Shown here: piece after piece, positions 34,813 to 46,478 of the stretch
Position numbering within the stretch: position 1 is the stretch's first letter
Layout: each line of letters starts with the position of its first letter
Assembly (NCBI RefSeq): GCF_031457275.1
Contig: NZ_JAVDWH010000001.1
Location: 1,612,001 to 1,676,000, forward strand
Direction of reading: 5' to 3'
DNA: 64,000 nt
Source of the DNA: Aeromicrobium panaciterrae
Lineage (GTDB): Bacteria > Actinomycetota > Actinomycetes > Propionibacteriales > Nocardioidaceae
Program-made: the position numbers and the translations under genes
The notes under the pieces: model-generated
Databases searched by the model: none
What the model was told of the DNA's origin: nothing
Seen by the model: the letters and a program-made list of their open reading frames with translations, nothing else

Positions 34813-36735
34813 ATGGGCCACGCAACGCCGAAGTATCGTTTCAAACTCTCAGAGCTTGTGCCGATGCTCCGCCATGACGATTCTCTTTGTGACGTCTGCT
34901 TTCAGCCGTCAACTTGGAGCGACACATGTCGTTCCTGTCAGCACTCGTTGGATCAGCTAGGAATTGGGAAGCCGACTGTGTTGCCGATCGCCTTGGCTGA
35001 GAAGACTCATGCGTTGGCTACTGCCTTGTGGAAATACAAGGATCGGGACATAGATGATGGTGAGCGGCACGCAGCGGCCGCACGTTTGAGGGATCTTTTC
35101 GAGTCCTACTTGGTGAATCACGAGCGGTGCCTTGCGAATGCGACTGGGGTCGAAGGGTTTGACGTGATCTGCCCGATCCCGAGTTCGAAGGGACGCACAG
35201 GAATCCATCCGCTCAGCGAGTTGCTTGCGTACTCAGATTGGGCCTCGGGGCGGTTTAGAGCAGACATCCTGAAAACTGTTCGGGCCGGCACGCCTCACCA
35301 GCCTGATTCAGGGAGATTCTCGGCAACAGACGTGGCGGGACTTTCAGTCCTCATTGTTGATGACACGTGGACCACGAGCTCGAACGTCATGTCAGCAGTC
35401 GCCGCGATTCAGGGCGGATCTCCCAGAGCGGTTGCGGTCGCCGTGATCGGACGACATTTCGACCCCACTTACAGCGCCGAGACCGCCGAGTTCAGTGAAA
35501 GAGCTCATGCGCGCCCGTTCGTCATGGACGACTGCGTGCACCACGAGATTGCCGAAACCGTCGGGAGAGCGAGCCTGCCGCGTGGATGGGCCATCACACA
35601 CTCGCAGCCTGAACTCAAGACGAAGAACGACCCGTTCTTACGCAATGCCGGTGAACCGGTTTCGATTGAGGTGCTTTGGCAGGAGCTCGCAGGGATCACC
35701 CTGGCTAGTGACCTGGCTCTGCAACTTAAGGCGACCGAAGAGTCCGAAGACCTTGCAGCTTTTGATCCGCGGACCCTAAATACAGGCGCCAATCGGGCGA
35801 TGAACAAACATCCGACCTATCAATTGAAGTTGTCTGATTGGCTGCGGGAATGTCGAGCCATCGTTGCAGCTGTACCCGGGGGAACTGTCTCGGCGACAAG
35901 ATCGAAGCCGATCGTGGACGGCGAGCCAGAACTCGTCCGCTACGCCAGACTCGCAGCTGAAAAGGCCAGAGGTGCCGAAGTCAGGCAAGCGGATCTACCC
36001 AAGTACAAGGCGCGCGAGGCTGAGGTGGCCGCGAGGTTCAAGGCGAGCGGTCGCCTCGAACCCGCTGGCGCGAAAGAGGACGAAACAGACCAGGAGGAAG
36101 TGTCCGACGGCAACGCGCTTATTCAGCAAGCCATAGACAGGGTCGACCGCGAGTTCAGGGACGAGGACGAGCACACGCGCCGGCAACTGGGCCACCAAGC
36201 CCGCAACCTTGCGATCGGGCGCGGAGTTCCAGACTCCGAGCTGGACGAATTTGTCTCGAACTTTGTCGAGCAGGAATTTTCAGTTTGGCTCGAGGCTCAA
36301 AAGACTGACCGAGCGAAGGAGCGCAAAGCTGCAGGACCGCGAGCGGTGGCTGAAGAACTTGAGATGAAGGTGCACTTAGCTGAGCTCAGAGCTCTCGAAG
36401 CTCAGGCACGTGAGCAAGCAGAACTGGAGGCTCTGCAGAAGCGCATGGAGGAGTCAAAGCCATCTCCAAAACCTGCGGCGAATCGACCCGCACCAACTCC
36501 CGACGCAACAAGCACCGACGTTCAAAAAGTTCCATCAGCAGCTCAAAAGGATTCGACGTCCACTGGGCTTGGCGGCGACCCATCAATCTGTCCGAGGTGC
36601 GCTGGCTCTGGCCACTTGCCCCACTACAACCACGTTGCAGAAGGCGTCTGTTTCCTCTGTGGAGGTTCGGGACGAGTGAGCGTCGCCGTGCGCAGGAGTC
36701 ACCGGCGGTGGTGGTGGCCTTGGGGGACCCGTTAG
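34813..36735 (+). CDS. ComF-like phosphoribosyltransferase fused to a long tail with a zinc finger
   Basis: The protein is 640 residues. Cys26/Cys29 and Cys39/Cys42 form an N-terminal zinc finger like that of ComF. VLIVDDTWTTSSN near 179-191 is the PRPP-binding loop of a type-I phosphoribosyltransferase. A long helical, charged segment (about 400-580) follows. The end carries CPRCAGSGH (593-596) and CFLCGGSGR (613-616), a DnaJ-like zinc finger. GGAAGGAGGGG lies just before ATG 34813. ComF proteins normally have about 240 residues, so the tail is unusual. Pairing with the DprA-like gene, 124 bases upstream, mirrors the competence pair and suggests joint work on nucleotides or DNA. Confidence 0.8.
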   Translation: MGHATPKYRFKLSELVPMLRHDDSLCDVCFQPSTWSDTCRSCQHSLDQLGIGKPTVLPIALAEKTHALATALWKYKDRDIDDGERHAAAARLRDLFESYLVNHERCLANATGVEGFDVICPIPSSKGRTGIHPLSELLAYSDWASGRFRADILKTVRAGTPHQPDSGRFSATDVAGLSVLIVDDTWTTSSNVMSAVAAIQGGSPRAVAVAVIGRHFDPTYSAETAEFSERAHARPFVMDDCVHHEIAETVGRASLPRGWAITHSQPELKTKNDPFLRNAGEPVSIEVLWQELAGITLASDLALQLKATEESEDLAAFDPRTLNTGANRAMNKHPTYQLKLSDWLRECRAIVAAVPGGTVSATRSKPIVDGEPELVRYARLAAEKARGAEVRQADLPKYKAREAEVAARFKASGRLEPAGAKEDETDQEEVSDGNALIQQAIDRVDREFRDEDEHTRRQLGHQARNLAIGRGVPDSELDEFVSNFVEQEFSVWLEAQKTDRAKERKAAGPRAVAEELEMKVHLAELRALEAQAREQAELEALQKRMEESKPSPKPAANRPAPTPDATSTDVQKVPSAAQKDSTSTGLGGDPSICPRCAGSGHLPHYNHVAEGVCFLCGGSGRVSVAVRRSHRRWWWPWGTR

Positions 36736-36798
36736 AGCCTTCTACGCGCCTTGCCGTTGCTGCTTAGTTGCGTGCGCTACTTGGCCAGAAGCTCTTAG

Positions 36799-38319
36799 TT
36801 AGGCCGGTGAAGCGGCGACGAGAGCTTCAAGAACAGCTCGCTTGGTCTGTTCAATCTGCGCCACCAAGGATAGGAACGCCTCTACGCCGTTGGAGCCCTC
36901 GGGGATCTTGGCGGGGAGTCCACGCCCACGAGGAATGTCTACTGTCTCACCTGGAAACAGTTCGTCAAGGACCCGATACGCCAGCGCACTCGACGGTGTG
37001 GCCTCGTGCACAGATATCCAAACCCAATCTTGTGCGTGGCTACCGTCGGTACGTTCGATCCCAATCGAAATATGGGTGCCGAACGGGGCGATCCCGATCC
37101 AGCACCGCTTCGCGAAGGGTTCGCTCCGCGGTAGACGAACTGGCTTTCCATCGAACACGTGACGCAATGCCGCTCTTGTTACTAGTTCGAGGTCAGCGCG
37201 CCGGTCGGAGGTGTCAAGGAGGTCTGCCTTTGTGAACGGAGGAATGCCGACCAGGTTGTGCGGGACCTCGGCCGGTGCGCCCGCTTCGTGTTCGGCAAGT
37301 TCCGCGAGACCACTTGCGATTCCCTCTCTGATGGTCGCTGCGATTTCGAACAGTTTTTCCCGTATGTCTTCTTCGAGCTCAACACCTGAGAGCCCCGCCG
37401 TGAGGGGTATTGGAATGGCAATCTCACGACCGTCTCGAATCGCGTCATCGAACCTTGCCAGCAATGCTTCCTGTGCGGCTCGTCCGAAACGACTGACCTC
37501 GTCGACGCTTGCCCAGATCCAAGACTCGTTGCTGCCGCGATTCCGCCTGCCGAGTCCTACCTTGAACGATGCGTCGTAGCCTCCGACCGAGACGAAGCGC
37601 CATCGTTCAAATGGGCCGCGATGTTGCATTGGCAGAACGTGATCGAAGAGACCGAATGAAGCTCGATCAAGGACGCGCCAGAGATCATGAACCCGCGAGG
37701 AATCGGCCACATCCAGTTGAGACGTGGTGAACGGCATGACATCTAGGGCGCCAGCAGCCGCGATGAGGCCGCGAAGTTGCGCAACGTCCGAGCTGTCGCC
37801 GAGGGCCGATTCCAATTGGCGTGCCACGTCGTCCCAAGTCCATAGCGCGACCCCAACCGTGTCACCCTCGTCGGAATACCGCGCGCGGAGAGACTCCACT
37901 ATCACCGAACTCTCTCGGGTTCTGGTCGTCGGAACGAGTACTACGAGGAGGCCGCCTGCAGAAGGAAGCCTCGATCGGTACCCGTCCAGCTGGCTGGCTT
38001 CGAGGGTGTGCCCGATTTTCGCCTCAACGATTACGCGCGCTTTCTCGCCCCACCAGTACTCCAAGTCCGTGCGGCCGCCATCATCGTGCCCAACCTCGGT
38101 AAGCCAGTAGCCGTCCTGCCCTGGCTCCAAGCCCGCTTTCCGAACCAACTCATCGAGTGCGCTGCTCGCTCCGGGTAGCCCCAGCAGAAATCGGACGGCT
38201 CGCGTGAGTACAGGCTCGGGTTGCACCAAGGAGCCCGCCGACAACAACGACGCGAGGAGGTGACCGGGGACATTCGATGCGGGGAGCGTGGGGGGCGGTC
38301 CGAACGGGGAGTCAGGCAT
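36799..38319 (-). CDS. PD-(D/E)XK nuclease family protein
   Basis: The protein is 506 residues. GGRTDLEYWWGEKARVIVEA then KIGHTLEASQLDGYR gives Asp85, Glu99 and Lys101, a clear PD-(D/E)XK nuclease core. The remaining 380 residues have no known domain to me. They include GRRNRGSNESWIWASVDEVS and QDWVWISVHEATPSSALAY, which look like two similar beta-rich units. It converges on the PRTase gene with 63 bases between. Proteins of this type are frequent orphans in defence islands. Confidence 0.75.
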   Translation of the reverse strand: MPDSPFGPPPTLPASNVPGHLLASLLSAGSLVQPEPVLTRAVRFLLGLPGASSALDELVRKAGLEPGQDGYWLTEVGHDDGGRTDLEYWWGEKARVIVEAKIGHTLEASQLDGYRSRLPSAGGLLVVLVPTTRTRESSVIVESLRARYSDEGDTVGVALWTWDDVARQLESALGDSSDVAQLRGLIAAAGALDVMPFTTSQLDVADSSRVHDLWRVLDRASFGLFDHVLPMQHRGPFERWRFVSVGGYDASFKVGLGRRNRGSNESWIWASVDEVSRFGRAAQEALLARFDDAIRDGREIAIPIPLTAGLSGVELEEDIREKLFEIAATIREGIASGLAELAEHEAGAPAEVPHNLVGIPPFTKADLLDTSDRRADLELVTRAALRHVFDGKPVRLPRSEPFAKRCWIGIAPFGTHISIGIERTDGSHAQDWVWISVHEATPSSALAYRVLDELFPGETVDIPRGRGLPAKIPEGSNGVEAFLSLVAQIEQTKRAVLEALVAASPA

Positions 38320-38497
38320 TGCATCAAACTAGTACCGCGTTCCGCGCCACCGGCCGTTTTGGGTGTACCTCGATGTTGCAGATTGAACTCTGAGGAGCCG
38401 ACGATCCGGTCGGTCGTTCGTAGCCGCCCCCATGGGCGAGGGGTTAGGCGGGCTTAAAGGGATCACGCCGCGCCACTAGGACCAGTAGCGTTGCTGC

Positions 38498-39133
38498 ATG
38501 CATTTCGATCAGCACTGGGAACTCCAGCCAAACGGCTTTCACTACTTTGCGCCAGCGATTGGCACGAAAGATGGACGGTTTCATGGCTGGTGCTTCAACT
38601 TCAGAATCCCTCAAGATTTTAGATACTCATGGCTCTCCGACGACGGTGTCGGCAGTGTGGCAAATCGAGTATTCGGAACAGAGCAGCCAAATCAAGGTCC
38701 ACACACACCACTAAGGCCTACACAGTCTGCAATATTGCAGAAGTCGAGTGCGAATGATGGGCCTCTAGAGTTCATAGAAATCTCATGGGCGCCAAGGTCT
38801 GAGTACGGCCTGCGTTCAATCGTTGACGACCAGATACGACGCGGTTCCCTGACCGATTTGGCCCCGCCAAACAGTCCCGGTTTCATGGGCACCCAGATAC
38901 ATCTAGGCGAGAATGCAGGTGTGAGGCTGAGCCATGAATGGGACTCCGCTTGGGTAGATGGGTCTGGCTGGGTGCCGATCATCAGAGGTCTGGGTATACA
39001 AGGTTCGGAACTCAAAGTTCCTTACTTTTCATTCGGAGTGACTGAGCACGCGACCGCAGCAATCGACCTGATTCTCGTATCGAGCAGTTTTGAACTTCTT
39101 GCCGAGATTGGGTCAAGTTGGATTTGGAACTGA
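38498..39133 (+). CDS. Orphan hypothetical protein of AT-richer composition
   Basis: The protein is 211 residues, with no family recognised. It is rich in Trp, Phe and Gly and reads as mostly beta-strands (for example FHGWCFNFRIPQDFRYSWLS). It begins at an ATG after GTTGCTGC without a strong ribosome site. The base composition is visibly richer in A and T than flanking genes, a sign of recent transfer. Gaps of 178 and 186 bases on both sides hold nothing I can name. Confidence 0.55.
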   Translation: MHFDQHWELQPNGFHYFAPAIGTKDGRFHGWCFNFRIPQDFRYSWLSDDGVGSVANRVFGTEQPNQGPHTPLRPTQSAILQKSSANDGPLEFIEISWAPRSEYGLRSIVDDQIRRGSLTDLAPPNSPGFMGTQIHLGENAGVRLSHEWDSAWVDGSGWVPIIRGLGIQGSELKVPYFSFGVTEHATAAIDLILVSSSFELLAEIGSSWIWN

Positions 39134-39319
39134 AATCGTTCGTGTTCGCCCTTGTTGATCTACGGGTGCCCAAATGGAGTACACCCGAACTGGACAAGCG
39201 CCCCAAGCCGTCAGCCTGTCCAACTAGACCTGGCTGGATGTTGATGGACAGTTTCGTCGGGAGTCTAGAGCTGTCAGGACATCGACCTGCGAGGCCGCGT
39301 CATATCGCCCTAAATGCAG

Positions 39320-40525
39320 TCAGGCGCCATCCTTCGGCGGGTTCTTGACGGCGTTGGTCCCCGCCGCGATCACCGTCGCCACGAGTCCGACCGCTGCCGC
39401 CTTCTGCCCGACCTCGGCGCCGGCCGTCTTAAGGTGCTCCACATCGCGCACTGCGTCTCGCCAGCGCACAGCGGTTACGGCTTCGCGGCTCGATTCGATT
39501 CCGAGCGGGGCGTGGAAGTCGTCCACGAGTGCCGCCGTGGAATTGAGTGAACCGATGACGGCCCGGGCGGCACGAGCGTGGACCAGGATGTTCGCGTTCG
39601 CCACTCCTCCGACGGCGTCCATCCGCTCCATCAGCCGCTTCGTGCGCTCCAGCACCCGCGCTCTTCGCATTTCACGCGCAGCTGCCAGCCCGGCTCGATG
39701 GCCGTCGAGGGTGAGCGGCGCTGTCGCGAGCACGTGGTCGAGCTCGACGACCGCGAACTCGTCCTGGAGCTCAAAGCACCTTGCGAGGATCGCGAGCTGC
39801 ACCGATGTTTCGCGCTCGACCTCGCGACTGGTGCGTTTGAGTTCGCCTACCTTGGTCGTCCCGTCGACCTTGTCGGCCAGAGCTCCGAGTCTGAGCAGCG
39901 CGGCGTTCTGCACCTCGGAGATCATCGAGGACTCGCCACTCACCTTCGACCACAACGTGGCGGCATCGCCGCCGTGCTCACGCAACGTCATGGCGTCTTC
40001 TATCGCCTCGGCCGATCTGTGCATCTTGGCCAGCAGTGCGTCGCGCTGCGTGCGCCGGACGTCGTCGAGTTTGCCGTCCATTGTCACGAGGAGTGCTTTC
40101 AGCGCCTGAGCCTCTGTCTGGTGCGCGACCTGACTCATCAACCCTCCGATCCCGGAAAGCACCGCCGGGTTCGTGAGCAGGGACAGCGGGCCGTCTTCGA
40201 CCTGGAGCCACCCTCCGATACTTCCAGGATCGCCGAGCATAGCGAAGCTGATCCCCTTGGTCTTCGTCTTCATCAGCCCGCCGGCGTCCTTGATCCGTTT
40301 TGCCGTTTCCGGGGTCACCTTCAAGTAGTAGGCCGACTGCTCGGCGGCACCGGAAGCCGTCTTGGCTAGCTCCGAACCTGTCTTGATGACAGAGCTGAGT
40401 TTGCTTAGCGAAAACCTCTCCGCGGCTGGGAGAAGATCGGCGTGCTCGAGGAATCGTTCGATGTCCGAACGTTCCCCTGCGACCACCACACCGTCTCCGT
40501 CGCTAACCAGCGCCACATCGCCCAT
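39320..40525 (-). CDS. Unrecognised helical protein with a C-terminal hydrophobic segment
   Basis: The protein is 401 residues if it starts at ATG 40525 (MGDVALVSDGDGVVVAGERS); an in-frame start at 40612 would add 29. It is largely helical and charged (CFELQDEFAVVELDHVLATA and similar). Near the end is a short hydrophobic stretch, VGQKAAAVGLVATVIAAGTN, which could be a membrane helix. No catalytic motif is seen. It diverges from the serine recombinase, sharing a 328-base region with the inverted repeat. Confidence 0.6.
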   Translation of the reverse strand: MGDVALVSDGDGVVVAGERSDIERFLEHADLLPAAERFSLSKLSSVIKTGSELAKTASGAAEQSAYYLKVTPETAKRIKDAGGLMKTKTKGISFAMLGDPGSIGGWLQVEDGPLSLLTNPAVLSGIGGLMSQVAHQTEAQALKALLVTMDGKLDDVRRTQRDALLAKMHRSAEAIEDAMTLREHGGDAATLWSKVSGESSMISEVQNAALLRLGALADKVDGTTKVGELKRTSREVERETSVQLAILARCFELQDEFAVVELDHVLATAPLTLDGHRAGLAAAREMRRARVLERTKRLMERMDAVGGVANANILVHARAARAVIGSLNSTAALVDDFHAPLGIESSREAVTAVRWRDAVRDVEHLKTAGAEVGQKAAAVGLVATVIAAGTNAVKNPPKDGA

Positions 40526-40763
40526 GCCGAGCCACCCTTCACGTGTGGCGGCCAGCGTATCCGGCTGCAGAGTGCATACGTGTCCAGACGCAGAATCGCA
40601 GACGGATCCCAACGACTGTCCGACGGCGTGACAAGACCCACGCGCCGACTAGGAACGCTTTTGCCACGACGCGACCTGCGTCTTACCGCCGCGTTTGCAC
40701 GAGGTAGCGATTGCGGATGCCAACCAAAACATGGGTGTCCACATAGGGTTCCCTCTGCGGACC

Positions 40764-40824
40764 AATTGAGACAACGGACTTGGTCAAGCAACCCCGCCTT
40801 GTCGGTTGTCTCAATTAGGTTGTC
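40764..40824. repeat. 12-bp inverted repeat and direct repeats upstream of the recombinase
   Basis: AATTGAGACAAC (40764-40775) and GTTGTCTCAATT (40805-40816) form a perfect 12-bp inverted repeat 29 bases apart. GGTTGTC is then repeated directly at 40804 and 40818. It ends about 30 bases before the recombinase start. This could be a crossover or res-type site for the enzyme, or the end of an older transposon. Confidence 0.65.
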
Positions 40825-40853
40825 CAAAGGGATTCTCAGATGAGGTGGGGCAA

Positions 40854-41447
40854 GTGGGACAAGACGGATTGCTGATCGGGTACGCACGCTGCTCGACGGA
40901 CGAACAAGACCTCCAAGCACAACGTGACGGACTGATCCGTCTCGGCGTCCCGGCTGACCGCATCTACATGGACCACGGCCGCACCGGATCCAATCGAGAC
41001 CGCCCAGGACTGCGCGAGGCGATGGCTGCCGTGCGGGACGGCGACACCTTGGTTGTTACCAAGCTGGATCGCCTGGCTCGCTCCGTGAAGGACGCCGCCG
41101 AGCTCGTAGAGGAGCTCACAGAGTCTGGCGCCCGGCTCTCGATCGCCGGCTCGATCCACGATCCAGCGGACCCCGTCGGAAAACTCCTGTTCAACGTGCT
41201 CTCGATGGTCGCCGAGTTCGAACGAGACCTCATTCGCGCTCGCACCCGCGAGGGGATGGCCGTTGCTCGAGCTCGGGGCCGGCTAAAGGGGCGCCAGCCG
41301 AAGCTGAGCCAGGCGCAGCAGAGGCAGGTCATTCGTTTGATGGACGAAGGCGAACAGACCCCAACAGAGATCGGTGAGCTTTTCGGGGTGAGCCGCCAGA
41401 CCGTGTACCGACTTGTCGCCAAGGCACGCGAGGGGCACGCAGCATGA
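40854..41447 (+). CDS. Serine recombinase (resolvase/invertase family)
   Basis: The protein is 197 residues. LLIGYARCSTDEQDLQAQRD opens the catalytic domain with the nucleophile serine in RCST. The second active-site region VVTKLDRLARSVKDA and the E-helix EFERDLIRARTREGMAVARA are present. The C-terminal helix-turn-helix (TEIGELFGVSRQTVYRLVAK) binds DNA. GAGGTGGGG lies just before GTG 40854. It overlaps the methylase gene by 4 bases, so recombinase and RM genes are translated together, which is unusual and suggests a functional link such as DNA inversion or controlled spread. Confidence 0.9.
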   Translation: MGQDGLLIGYARCSTDEQDLQAQRDGLIRLGVPADRIYMDHGRTGSNRDRPGLREAMAAVRDGDTLVVTKLDRLARSVKDAAELVEELTESGARLSIAGSIHDPADPVGKLLFNVLSMVAEFERDLIRARTREGMAVARARGRLKGRQPKLSQAQQRQVIRLMDEGEQTPTEIGELFGVSRQTVYRLVAKAREGHAA

Positions 41448-42103
41448 TCGAAGTCAGCCCGCCCGAGGTGATCGTGGCGAAGGCACTCATCAAGTCTCGC
41501 CAACGGGTCTCCGACCACGGAGAGGTCTTTACGCCCGACTGGCTGGTCGAAACCATGCTGGATCTGGTTCGTGAAGAGTCGCAACGCATCGACTCGCGGT
41601 TTCTCGAACCAGCCTGCGGGGAGGGCAACTTCCTGATGAAGGTCCTCGAGCGAAAGCTCGCCGCTGTACAGATTAAGTACGGACAGAGCGAGTTCGAGAA
41701 GCGGCACTTCTCGTTGCTTGGCCTCATGTGCATCTACGGCATCGAGTTGTTGCCGGACAATCTGGACGAGTGCCGGGCGAACATGCTGGCGATCTTCGTG
41801 GACTTCCTCAAGCTGACGGAGGGCGACGATCTGTTGATCGCCGGCGCCTACGTGCTCAGCAAGAACATCGTCCTCGGCGACGCCCTCACGATGCTCAATG
41901 ACAAAGGCAGCGCCATCACGTTCGCGGAATGGGGCTACCTCGGGCGCGGCAAGTTTCAACGCCGCGACTTCCGGTTCGACACGTTGACGCAGATGAGCGC
42001 CTTTGGAGAGGAAGACACGTTGTTTGCGGACCTCGGCCGGCATGAAGTATTCACGCCCTCGAAGAACTACACGCCGATGACAGTCAGAGAGTTGAGCGCA
42101 TGA
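41444..42103 (+). CDS. N6-adenine DNA methylase-like protein lacking the NPPY motif
   Basis: The protein is 219 residues. HGEVFTPDWLVETMLDLV and FLEPACGEGNFLMKVLE (motif I, SAM binding) are typical of gamma-type N6-adenine methyltransferases. The chain then stops without the NPPY catalytic motif; its end is a short tail with GYLGRGKFQRRDF. It is thus half an enzyme. The next gene begins with the same EVFTP element and has NPPY, so the two may work as a complex or the first is a remnant duplicate. Confidence 0.75.
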   Translation: MIEVSPPEVIVAKALIKSRQRVSDHGEVFTPDWLVETMLDLVREESQRIDSRFLEPACGEGNFLMKVLERKLAAVQIKYGQSEFEKRHFSLLGLMCIYGIELLPDNLDECRANMLAIFVDFLKLTEGDDLLIAGAYVLSKNIVLGDALTMLNDKGSAITFAEWGYLGRGKFQRRDFRFDTLTQMSAFGEEDTLFADLGRHEVFTPSKNYTPMTVRELSA

Positions 42104-43783
42104 GTGAGAAGGCGAGTTTCGCGTTGCGTGGACGAAACCCCGACGTTCTTACCTGCATCGCCAATCTCTCGAACGATGAGGTCTTCACGCCCCCGGACTT
42201 CGCTAACAGCATGCTCAACAACGTGGCGACGATGTGGGCCGAGGGCCATGGTGGAGAGGACTTGTGGTCTAGGTCTGACGTGACTTTCCTCGACCCCTTC
42301 ACAAAGTCAGGAGTGTTCCTCCGAGAAATAACGACACGACTCACCAAGGGTCTCGAAGAAGCCATCCCCGACCTCGATGAGCGAGTCGAGCACATCCTCA
42401 CTCAGCAGGTTTTCGGCATCGGAATCACGGACCTGACCAGCATGCTCGCTCGCCGCAGTCTTTACTGCTCGAAGAGGGCCAACGGTCCACACTCGATTGC
42501 GAAGTCGTTTGGCGCCGAGCAAGGCAACATCTGGTTCGAGCGCACTGAACACACCTGGGTGGGCGGAAATGACTCGGTGGTCACTGCCGACAAAGACGGC
42601 AACAGCATCGAAAAGTCCACCAACGGCAAATGTAAATACTGCGGTGCAGGTCAGCTCGCCCTCGACCGTGGCGAAGCGTTTGAGACCCACGCCTACGCCT
42701 TTATCCACACTGAAGACATACGAGTTCGCATGGGCGAGCTGTTCGGAGAAGACATGCAGTTCGACGTCATCATTGGAAATCCTCCGTACCAGCTCAACGA
42801 TGGGGGATTCGGCACGAGTGCCGCACCCATCTATCAGAAGTTCGTGGAGCAGGCGAAGTTACTCGATCCTCGCTTGCTGACGATGGTCATTCCTGCGCGT
42901 TGGTTCGCAGGGGGCAAGGGTCTAGATGACTTCCGGGAGTCGATGCTTACGGACGACCGAGTTCGGTCAATTGATGACTACCTCAGCGCCGCGGATGTGT
43001 TTCCTGGCGTTGGCCTCAAGGGCGGCATTTGCTACTTCCTGTGGGATCGCGATAACGCTGGTCCCTGCCGGGTCACCACCTACCTCAACAACGAGGAACC
43101 CTCGACGACTACCCGCCAGCTTCTCGAGAAGGGGGCGGATGTTTTCATCCGCTTCAACGAGGGCCTGTCCATCCTCAAGAAGGTCGTCGCCGTAGAGACA
43201 GGTCAGTCACATTCAGTTGCGCTACCTAAGGAGAAGCGGTTTGATCAACTGGTCTCCTCTCGTAAGCCGTTCGGGCTGGAGACGACCTTTAAGGGCAAGC
43301 CGACGAAAGCCGATGGCGATGTCCTGATCTACCAGAACGGTGGCACCGGCTACACGCCTCGGGGTGTCATCGCTCAGGGCGAGCACCTCGTGGACAAATG
43401 GAAGATCTTCACGGGACGAGCGGCACCAGGAACGGGCAATAGAGACACGTACCCGCACCGGATTCTCAGTACGCCATTTATCGGTGAACCAGGCAGCATC
43501 TCGTCGGAGACCTACATAGCTATCGGTCCCTTCGATTCGAAGGACGAGGTCGAGAGCGCCTTGTCCTATCTCACCTGTCGACTCACGCGTCTATTGGTTC
43601 TGCTTCACAAGCCGTCGCAGGACACTACGCGCAAGGTCTACACCTTCGTCCCCACGCAGGACTGGACACAGCAGTGGACCGATGAGGCGCTGTACGACAA
43701 GTACGGCATCAACGAGGAAGAGAAAGCGTTCATCGAGAAGGTAGTGCGTCCAATGGACCTCGACCTGCTGGGTGGCATCGCGG

Positions 43784-43791
<8 letters not shown>
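42100..43791 (+). CDS. N6-adenine DNA methyltransferase of an RM system (Eco57I-like)
   Basis: The protein is 563 residues. DEVFTPPDFANSMLNNV and VTFLDPFTKSGVFLRE correspond to the N-terminal element and a degenerate motif I. CKYCGAGQ is a possible small zinc site, and FDVIIGNPPYQL is the catalytic motif IV. The second half probably holds the target-recognition domain. It overlaps the upstream methylase by 4 bases and the helicase gene by 8. It likely modifies host DNA at the site cut by the following gene. Confidence 0.88.
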
Positions 43792-46339
<2,548 letters not shown>

Positions 46340-46478
46340 TCAGTGACCGGCAGGAACAGCTCCGAGAGCAAGAGATCGTGGAGATTCGCGTCCTCATGAG
46401 GGATATTTCTGATCGCGAATGTACGATCATCCGACTCGATAGGCTGACGAGGTCCTACTTCGTCGACTCGGGGGAAAT

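Noticed and set aside
40405-40920. Minus-strand 171-codon frame overlapping the recombinase region
   Set aside because: It covers the inverted repeat and the N-termini of the recombinase and the 401-residue gene, with no family match.
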